DNA of 9,572 nucleotides from DATBHM01 sp963772375 (lineage in GTDB: Bacteria > Actinomycetota > UBA4738 > JACQTL01): assembly GCA_963772375.1 (NCBI GenBank), contig CAVYXG010000006.1, positions 1 through 9,572 of the forward strand, given 5' to 3'. A program made the position numbers and the translations under genes. Below are positions 5,061 through 9,572 of the stretch, piece by piece. The notes under the pieces were generated by a model. The model was not told where the DNA came from and did no database searches. It saw only the letters and a list, made by a program, of their open reading frames with translations. Every line of letters starts with the position of its first letter. Position 1 is the first letter of the stretch.

Positions 5061-8000
5061 TCAGCTGGGAAGCAATCGGTTCGGCGACACGTCGAGCGAG
5101 GAGCGATCCGCTCGATACCGATTTCCAGCAGCATCGATCATGTCGAGCTGTCCCGCGAGCTCGAAGCGGGCGGCGAGGGCCAGGCGCCCCAACACGGTGT
5201 CGAGCGCGGTGGGGTTCGATGCGGCGAGTGGCACCATGCGCTGGACGATGCGGACTCGGTCCCGGGGACCGAGTCCAGGGGCGATCAATGCCTCAGCCGC
5301 GAGCCTGGCGGCCGTCAACGGGATGACCTCCGGATCAGGGATGCGGACGATGGTCCCATGCGCCAACTGCGTCCGAGGGTCGATTTCACCGTTAAGCCGT
5401 GCGATCTCCGACAGCGGCCGCTCGTACACCTGGGCGAGATCCGCCAGCGTCGCGGCCTCGCGCGTGAAGGGCGGCAGCGGCACCGACGCCTCCGTTCCTG
5501 CCCGGCCCTCGTAGGCCTCGCCAACGACGTGCGTCGAGGTGAAGCGGCGCGCGTTCGGTTGAGTGGCGAACTCCTCTGCGAGGGCAGGGAGCGGCTCGGG
5601 CAGCGGCCACCACGCGTGTTCCGCCAGCCGAACCCGGGAGGTCAGCCGGACGCACAACAGGGGATCCTGCACATTGTGGGCCGCCGCGAGCGCCAAGTGG
5701 ACGAGCCGCGCCGATTCGGCGGCGCCGACGGGCCGGCAGATCCGGACCGACTCGGCGAGCGTCAGGCAAGCGGGGCCCTGGAATCCGGCGAAGCCGAATG
5801 GGAGGCCTCCCGCGAGCACGAGCAGGGAATCGGCGTCGGCGATGCGACTGAGGGCGACGGCCAGGCCCTCGGCGAGGCCACCCAACAGACGCTTGTGCGC
5901 CCCCCAGGAGTCACCCTCGGAATCCGGGCCTCCCCGAAGCTGTGATGCGGCAGCAACCGCCCGGCTCTGCTCGGCCTCCAGGCGAGACAGGGCGCCGGCG
6001 TCCCTGGTCGCACGGACCGCCAGGGACTGGATGCGCAGGCATTCCTCAAAGTCGAGGGCGTTGCCGGCCAGTGCTCCCGTGACGAGTTGCTGCAAGGTCT
6101 CGCCCACCCACGGGTCGGATGGATGGCGGAGCGCCGCCCCGAGCAGCACCATCAGGGACCGGTTCCGGTAGTGAACGTAGGTGTTGGATGCGTGCAGCGA
6201 GACGTACTCGCTGAAGAGTCGATCGCCGGGGTCGGGATACGCGGCGGCGAAGGCCACGAGCGCCGGCCCCTCGTGGTCGGCGGCGAGGACGACCTCGGGG
6301 GACGTCCCGAGAGCACCCTCGGAGCCGCCCTCCATCCCCGCCAGGATCTCCCCGCCGGTCACGAAGTGTTCGGCCAAGACGCTGGGGCTGGTCCGCAGGT
6401 CGGTCCCGCCCAACCGATCGACGATGGCCTTCGCGACGAAACCAGGGGGCGGAGGTCCGGGGTTGACGGCCGGAGGGGGCTCCACGCCCAGAACGCCGGC
6501 AAGACGGGTGGCGAGCAGGGCCAGGTTCGGAAGGTGACCCACGCGCGGTCGAATCGTATCGAGGACCCGATGCGCGCCGGCCGGGTCGGAAGCGGCGGCC
6601 GCCCAGGCCAGGGACAGACGAGCCGCGTCCCGGACCACGTCGTCTGCCGGGTACGAGTCCAGCCGCCGCAGGGCGGCCGCCAGATCGCCCGTCAACGCCA
6701 GCTCGAACAGTCTCGCGGGCTGCAACCGTCCCCGCCGAAGCGCGGTCAGACCGAGCGCGGCCTCGATGGCCTCGGCGACCGCGGCGGGAGCGTCGTCCAT
6801 GGCCAGGGTGACCACGGCGAGGTCGGCGTCGCGCACCAGTGCGGCGGGGTCGTCGAGGCGGTCCTCGTGAGCCTGCTGGAACGAGGGGTCGAGCACCACG
6901 TTCCTGAGAGCGGATGCCAGTTCGTGGCGAATTGGCTGAGAGTTCGCCACCGCCGCCGCGGCGAGGTGGGTGGCGACGTGCCGCACTCCGTAGTCGTCGT
7001 GCACCAACTGCCACGACCTCGAGTAGCTGTCCAGGTACCGACGGGCGATGCGGGCGTGGGCGTCTCCGAGAGCGACGGGGAAGCGCTGGTTCCGATCCCC
7101 GTCGAACAGGAACTCCCGGAAACTCTGGTGATAGATGCCGAACGGTCCGTCGGGCCGCCGGCCGCCGAGATACTGCTCGCACATCCGAAGCGAGTCCTGC
7201 AGCCGGTCGTCGTCCGTCGCGAGAATCCACCTGAGGGCGGGAGAGCCGAGCCTTTCCTGCGCCGCCCCGACCGTGGCGAGGAGGGGCCGGGCCTGATTCT
7301 GCCAGCGTCCTTTCCCGTTCTCCGCCCCGTATTCGCGCTGCAGGAAGAGGGCGTAGATGGAATCCAGGCCGGGGGGCAGCTCGAGTTCCTCGACGGATGC
7401 GAGCTCACTCAGCCGAGGCAGCCAGTAGTCCAACGCCTGCTCCACGTACAGGAAGTTCCCGCCGCTGGCTTCGGCGATCTTCTCGGCGAGCCCAGGGTCG
7501 GCGGAGGGGGCTCGCTCCGCGATTCGAGCTCTCACGTATGCAAACACGTCGCGGGCATCGCTTGGGGAGTCACGCACGAGGTCCCAACGGAACCGCTCGG
7601 GAAATCGTTCCACCACATCCGGGTCAGGGCGCGAGGTCACCAGGAACCGGAGGTTGGGCGGTGCATCGGCCCCAGACCCAGATGCCACCAGCTCGACGAT
7701 GCTGGGAACCGAGGGCCACAGCCCGGCCTCGTCGAGCGCGTCGACAAGGACCACCACGCTACGTTCCGGCTGTTGGGAGGCCAGCGTCTTGAGCGGGGTA
7801 CACACCACGTTGAAGAGCGAGGCGGCATCGCCCAGGTTGATCGTCCCGATCTTCGGACCGATCTGCGTCCCCACGGACCCTGCGAGCATGCTGATGTTCA
7901 CTCCGGGCAGGAGGTCGGCGAGTGTTTGGCCGTAGACAGGATCGAGAGAGGAGAACTGCCGAGCGAGATCCTGCGCGAAGAGCCACGGGTCCAGCGAGGC

Positions 8001-8333
8001 GTCGGTGCCGCTCGTGGTGGAGACACAGAAGTGGGTGGCGTCGATCGCGGATGAGATTCGGGATCGGAGTGCCGCGTCCTCCGGATTCGCGGGAGGCGGT
8101 CCGAACCCGACCAACCAGGCCATGAAGGCCGACTTTCCCGTGCCAGGTTCGCCGGTCAGACAGAGGAGGGGTTCATCCTGACCGGCGTCCAACCAGTCTG
8201 CGATTCGCCTCAGACTCGCGCTTCGTCCGACGAATTCATCGGCCCGCTTACGCACCGAGGAAGGGACGCTCGAGTCGCGGGCGGACTCGACCGAGTCGGC
8301 TGACGACGCTACGACCTCACGCTCATCCGACAT
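5061..8333 (-). CDS. STAND/NACHT-type NTPase with helical region and LysM-like C-terminal domain
   Basis: A large (~1090 aa) predicted signal-transducing ATPase. A Ser/charge-rich N-terminal linker leads to DEFVGRSASLRRI, then Walker A GEPGTGKS (61-68). An insert carries the motif TQIGPKIGTINLG (156-168), followed by the NACHT-style Walker B VVVLVDALDE (193-202) and a sensor-like FLVTSRPDPDV (230-240). The winged-helix region has IYHQSFREFLFDGD (400-413), typical of STAND proteins. Residues ~450-940 are Ala/Leu-rich and helical, without repeats I can name. Residues 956-1001 (ATLADLAQVYERPLSEIARL ... HGTIVRIPDP) look like a LysM domain. STAND proteins oligomerise on sensing a ligand and trigger an effector. 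No effector domain is present here, which suggests the small upstream gene supplies it. The ATG at 8333 is chosen because it overlaps the upstream stop by 11 bases (ATGTCGGATGA), suggesting coupling. A GTG at 8363 is also in frame. There is no signal peptide or membrane segment. Confidence 0.85.
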   Translation of the reverse strand: MSDEREVVASSADSVESARDSSVPSSVRKRADEFVGRSASLRRIADWLDAGQDEPLLCLTGEPGTGKSAFMAWLVGFGPPPANPEDAALRSRISSAIDATHFCVSTTSGTDASLDPWLFAQDLARQFSSLDPVYGQTLADLLPGVNISMLAGSVGTQIGPKIGTINLGDAASLFNVVCTPLKTLASQQPERSVVVLVDALDEAGLWPSVPSIVELVASGSGADAPPNLRFLVTSRPDPDVVERFPERFRWDLVRDSPSDARDVFAYVRARIAERAPSADPGLAEKIAEASGGNFLYVEQALDYWLPRLSELASVEELELPPGLDSIYALFLQREYGAENGKGRWQNQARPLLATVGAAQERLGSPALRWILATDDDRLQDSLRMCEQYLGGRRPDGPFGIYHQSFREFLFDGDRNQRFPVALGDAHARIARRYLDSYSRSWQLVHDDYGVRHVATHLAAAAVANSQPIRHELASALRNVVLDPSFQQAHEDRLDDPAALVRDADLAVVTLAMDDAPAAVAEAIEAALGLTALRRGRLQPARLFELALTGDLAAALRRLDSYPADDVVRDAARLSLAWAAAASDPAGAHRVLDTIRPRVGHLPNLALLATRLAGVLGVEPPPAVNPGPPPPGFVAKAIVDRLGGTDLRTSPSVLAEHFVTGGEILAGMEGGSEGALGTSPEVVLAADHEGPALVAFAAAYPDPGDRLFSEYVSLHASNTYVHYRNRSLMVLLGAALRHPSDPWVGETLQQLVTGALAGNALDFEECLRIQSLAVRATRDAGALSRLEAEQSRAVAAASQLRGGPDSEGDSWGAHKRLLGGLAEGLAVALSRIADADSLLVLAGGLPFGFAGFQGPACLTLAESVRICRPVGAAESARLVHLALAAAHNVQDPLLCVRLTSRVRLAEHAWWPLPEPLPALAEEFATQPNARRFTSTHVVGEAYEGRAGTEASVPLPPFTREAATLADLAQVYERPLSEIARLNGEIDPRTQLAHGTIVRIPDPEVIPLTAARLAAEALIAPGLGPRDRVRIVQRMVPLAASNPTALDTVLGRLALAARFELAGQLDMIDAAGNRYRADRSSLDVSPNRLLPS
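5331..5468 (-). other. LysM-like domain in the NACHT protein
   Basis: Residues 956-1001 (ATG-8333 numbering) follow the LysM pattern: T-L-A-D-L-A-Q-V-Y at the start, S-E-I-A-R-L-N in the middle, L-A-H-G-T-I-V-R-I-P at the end. LysM usually binds N-acetylglucosamine polymers such as peptidoglycan and is normally exported. Here it sits on a protein without any export signal, so it may sense cell-wall fragments or phage lysis products in the cytoplasm, or have a structural role only. The assignment is by pattern; the function is inference. Confidence 0.6.
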
Positions 8334-8772
8334 CGCCGATGTCGGGTCCTTCCTGCCAATCACCCTTCTCGAGCGTCTGGTCGATGGTCACCCGGCCTCG
8401 GCGGATGTCGCCGATCCTGGGCCCCTTCTGGACCCTCACCTCGCCCGCCTCCATCGTGATCACGACCGTCGGACCGATGTTCCTGATGGCGTCCTGGACC
8501 AGCACAGCGAGCTCACCATCCGTTTCCAGCCTGGCGGCAAGCGTCTGTTCCAAGGGCTGCTGCCCGGCGTCCGGTTCTCGTTCGAACCGATCCAGGGCCT
8601 TGGACGCCTCAACGTCGCCCGCCCACCGTTGACGAAGTGCCTTGAGGAGCCCTGACACCTTGTCCACAACGGCCACGCCGACCTTCTTGGCGAATTCCTC
8701 CGCGCCCTGGAGGACGAGGGGTTTGAAGAACCCGACCACCCGTGCGGCCGCGGCAACGATGATGGGATCCAT
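8323..8772 (-). CDS. Small helical protein with glycine-rich QxGPxIG motif tail; probable partner of the NACHT ATPase
   Basis: A 149-aa protein with no named family I can assign with certainty. Residues 1-96 are helical: a hydrophobic amphipathic first segment (PIIVAAAARVVGFFKPLVL), then KKVGVAVVDKVSGLLKALRQ and an acidic-basic helical pair around FEREPDAGQQPLEQTLAARL. From residue 97 the sequence changes to beta-prone Gly-rich strands (VVITMEAGEVRVQKG) carrying two copies of a motif, QKGPRIGDI (115-123) and QEGPDIGDV (140-148). Helical bundle plus short Gly-rich C-terminal motif is the layout of bacterial NLR-partner proteins with amyloid-like signalling motifs (Bell-domain type), and the downstream NACHT protein carries a related motif. 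ATG at 8772 is preceded by AAAGGGGG four bases upstream. The stop overlaps the NACHT start by 11 bases, so the two are very likely co-translated. Membrane-directed effector or adaptor are the likeliest roles, by inference. Confidence 0.75.
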   Translation of the reverse strand: MDPIIVAAAARVVGFFKPLVLQGAEEFAKKVGVAVVDKVSGLLKALRQRWAGDVEASKALDRFEREPDAGQQPLEQTLAARLETDGELAVLVQDAIRNIGPTVVITMEAGEVRVQKGPRIGDIRRGRVTIDQTLEKGDWQEGPDIGDVG

Positions 8773-8776
8773 GAGA

Positions 8777-8784
8777 CCCCCTTT
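8777..8784 (-). promoter_or_regulatory. Ribosome binding site of the two-gene NACHT operon
   Basis: On the minus strand AAAGGGGG lies 4 bases before the ATG at 8772. It decides the start of the 149-aa gene and is the only strong ribosome binding site for the operon; the NACHT start has no good site at normal spacing and appears to depend on coupling. Confidence 0.55.
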
Positions 8785-8794
8785 CCACCTGCGT

Positions 8795-8808
8795 GGAGCT
8801 TACGCTCC
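8795..8808. repeat. Short inverted repeat just upstream of the NACHT operon
   Basis: GGAGC (8795-8799) and GCTCC (8804-8808) pair around TTAC, 23 bases upstream of the 149-aa gene's start. It could be an operator or a small 5' leader hairpin. A clear -10/-35 pair is not visible nearby, so the operon's promoter is not located. Confidence 0.25.
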
Positions 8809-9162
8809 GACTTCACGCTCGCATAGCCCCAGACCGAACAGCCGTTCCTGCGTGACGCTCGAGGCTCGCCGACGAGGAGGCCGCCGCCCAACGCGCTTCT
8901 CGCGAACGAATGGACGGCAATCCCACTGGCGTGATCGACAAAGGGTGTATCGCCAACCCGAGACCCCGTGCCGTGCCTCGACGCAGTGCGCGTCTTCAGG
9001 CTCGAGCCCGCATCCGTAATGGCCGGCCGGAGCAATGCCTCCTTGGGGCGGCGTCGCTCGGGACCGTGACTCCCGCGTCCGGCCCTCCTGGTTGATGGCC
9101 TTGGCCCGGATCGCGGCGTGGACCGCGTCTCCGTCCTCGAGGGATTGAGCCATCGGCTTCAT
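8805..9162 (-). pseudogene. Decayed ketosynthase (type I PKS/FAS KS domain) relic
   Basis: The minus strand encodes consecutive pieces of a beta-ketoacyl synthase domain, but in alternating frames. Frame with first base at 9162: MKPMAQSLEDGDAVHAAIR then AINQEGRTR (family: LKPLxxALxDGDxIxAVIRGSAxNQDGRT). Next frame from 9073: GVTVPSDAAP (family: GxTxPxxxAQ). Third frame from 9044: KEALLRPAITDAG. First frame again from 9009: GLEPEDAHCVEA. Third frame from 8975: HGTGSRVGDTP, which keeps the catalytic-His motif HGTG and the following GDP-like segment. A final SVKS at 8819-8808 matches the KS VKSN motif but lies too far away, so more indels must intervene. The order is exactly that of a KS domain, and at least four frame changes within about 190 bases exclude function. 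The flanking active-site Cys part is absent. This shows that a PKS or FAS gene once stood here. Confidence 0.75.
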
Positions 9163-9263
9163 CACGGATCGATGGCGGAGAACGGGCGACGAACCTGCGT
9201 CCTTACGCCATCTTGAATCTAGACAAGGGCTGACAAGTGACGAAGGATGTCGCACAGGTTGAA

Positions 9264-9294
9264 CCCCGCGCCTGACGGAGGGGGCGGCGCGGGG
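9264..9294 (+). promoter_or_regulatory. 9-bp inverted repeat in the leader of the secreted-protein gene
   Basis: CCCCGCGCC (9264-9272) and GGCGCGGGG (9286-9294) are exact reverse complements around a 13-base loop. The stem ends 19 bases before the GTG start and 7 bases before the GGAGG. The loop itself contains a Shine-Dalgarno-like GGAGGGGG (9277-9284). It may be a terminator for upstream transcription, a leader hairpin tuning translation, or an operator; there is no T-tract. Confidence 0.4.
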
Positions 9295-9303
9295 CGAGTC
9301 CGG

Positions 9304-9308
9304 GGAGG
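9304..9308 (+). promoter_or_regulatory. Ribosome binding site of the secreted beta-helix gene
   Basis: GGAGG within GGGGAGGGA lies 5 bases before the GTG at 9314. It is a near-ideal Shine-Dalgarno site and the main reason for choosing that GTG start. Confidence 0.65.
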
Positions 9309-9313
9309 GAGCC

Positions 9314-9572
9314 GTGGGCTTGTCTGGCAACTGGCGGCCGAGTCGCGCACGCCGGCCGGGGATCGCATCGTTCCTTCTCATGGCGGTGATGGGCGCACTC
9401 CTCGCCGCCGCGTCGCCGGCGTCCGCGGAGACCATCAACGTCAACTGTCCGGCCCAGGACCTGCAAATCAAGATCGACACGGCGCCGGCCGGGTCGACAC
9501 TGCTCATCAAGGGGACCTGCGTCGGCAACTTCTTCATGGACAAGAACCTCACGCTGAAGGGGAACTCCAGCA
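9314..9572 (+). CDS. Secreted protein, probably right-handed beta-helix type (3' end outside window)
   Basis: The frame is open from GTG 9314 to the window end (86 codons). Residues 1-38 form a classical signal peptide: a basic stretch (RPSRARRPG), a hydrophobic core (FLLMAVMGALLAAA) and an A-S-A cleavage site before Glu39. There is no lipobox cysteine, so the product should be exported by Sec and released. The mature start ETINVNCPAQDLQIKI, then APAGSTLLIKGTCVGNFF and KNLTLKGNSS, follows the pattern seen at the first coils of right-handed parallel beta-helix proteins (NosD/pectate-lyase-like), where IxIxG-type strands repeat. Two cysteines in the visible part (Cys45 in VNC, Cys65 in GTC) could pair outside the cell. 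It points away from the NACHT operon and is not obviously linked to it. The family call rests on the N-terminal coils only; the rest is unseen. Confidence 0.78.
   Translation, partial: MGLSGNWRPSRARRPGIASFLLMAVMGALLAAASPASAETINVNCPAQDLQIKIDTAPAGSTLLIKGTCVGNFFMDKNLTLKGNSS

Noticed and set aside
4306..5514. 402-aa plus-strand frame crossing the copy B transposase and the NACHT 3' end
   Set aside because: It crosses an IS boundary and is antisense to two real genes, so it cannot be an ancestral gene.
6087..8054. 655-aa open frame on the plus strand opposite the NACHT gene
   Set aside because: It is the mirror of the NACHT coding frame, with no recognisable domain or ribosome binding site. Long antisense frames are expected in DNA of this GC content.
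8460..9035. 191-aa minus-strand frame as a separate gene
   Set aside because: Its first part carries one frame of the ketosynthase relic (HGTG motif) and its second part is an out-of-frame shadow of the 149-aa gene.
8800..9552. 250-aa minus-strand frame as an intact gene
   Set aside because: Only its part below 9162 shows ketosynthase homology, and that homology switches frames. The upstream half is antisense to the secreted-protein gene. It is treated as part of a pseudogene instead.
1..9572. CRISPR array, tRNA or rRNA genes
   Set aside because: I saw no regularly spaced direct repeats and no tRNA-like cloverleaf or conserved rRNA segments on either strand by eye.

Overview
The window is GC-rich throughout, with GTG/ATG starts, purine-rich ribosome binding sites and an actinobacterial-looking gene set: an ATP-grasp ligase, a two-domain NfuA, IS630 and IS3/IS481-type transposases, a type I ketosynthase relic and a NACHT ATPase. 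A high-GC Actinomycetota chromosome, probably from soil or a similar environment, is the best guess. Other high-GC phyla such as Chloroflexota cannot be excluded from sequence alone.

Left part (1-2738): the C-terminal end of an IS3/IS481-superfamily transposase abuts the C-terminal third of a cyclase/arylformamidase-family gene that has lost its start, so the insertion appears to have cut that gene. Convergent to it is an intact 423-aa ATP-grasp carboxylate-amine ligase on the minus strand. Divergent from the ligase is nfuA, an iron-sulfur carrier gene. The two share a short intergenic region with overlapping -10-like sequences. A 7-bp-stem hairpin follows nfuA.

Middle (2738-5050): two complete but different IS630-family elements lie head-on, tail to tail, and share a single TA dinucleotide. 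All three junctions read CTAG, the known IS630 target. Removing both elements restores ...CAC-CTAG-AGG..., so both landed in what was an ~80-bp intergenic gap between the convergent nfuA and NACHT genes. Both transposase stop codons (TAG) are made by the target sequence rather than by the element.

Right part (5061-8772, minus strand): an apparent two-gene operon. The first gene encodes a 149-aa protein with a helical N-terminal domain and a Gly-rich, beta-prone tail carrying two QxGPxIGx(I/V) motifs. The second, overlapping it by 11 bases, encodes a ~1090-aa STAND/NACHT NTPase (Walker A, DALDE Walker B, winged-helix YHQSF motif, long helical region, LysM-like C-terminal domain). The NACHT protein carries the same QxGPxIGxI motif in its ATPase region. 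This is the best candidate for a little-described conflict or regulated-cell-death system: a small partner plus a NACHT sensor.

Far right (8773-9572): the ~540 bp upstream of the operon is not empty. It holds a minus-strand ketosynthase (polyketide or fatty-acid synthase) relic readable only by switching among three frames. Beyond it, a leader with a 9-bp GC-rich inverted repeat precedes a plus-strand gene for a secreted, probably beta-helical protein that runs off the window.
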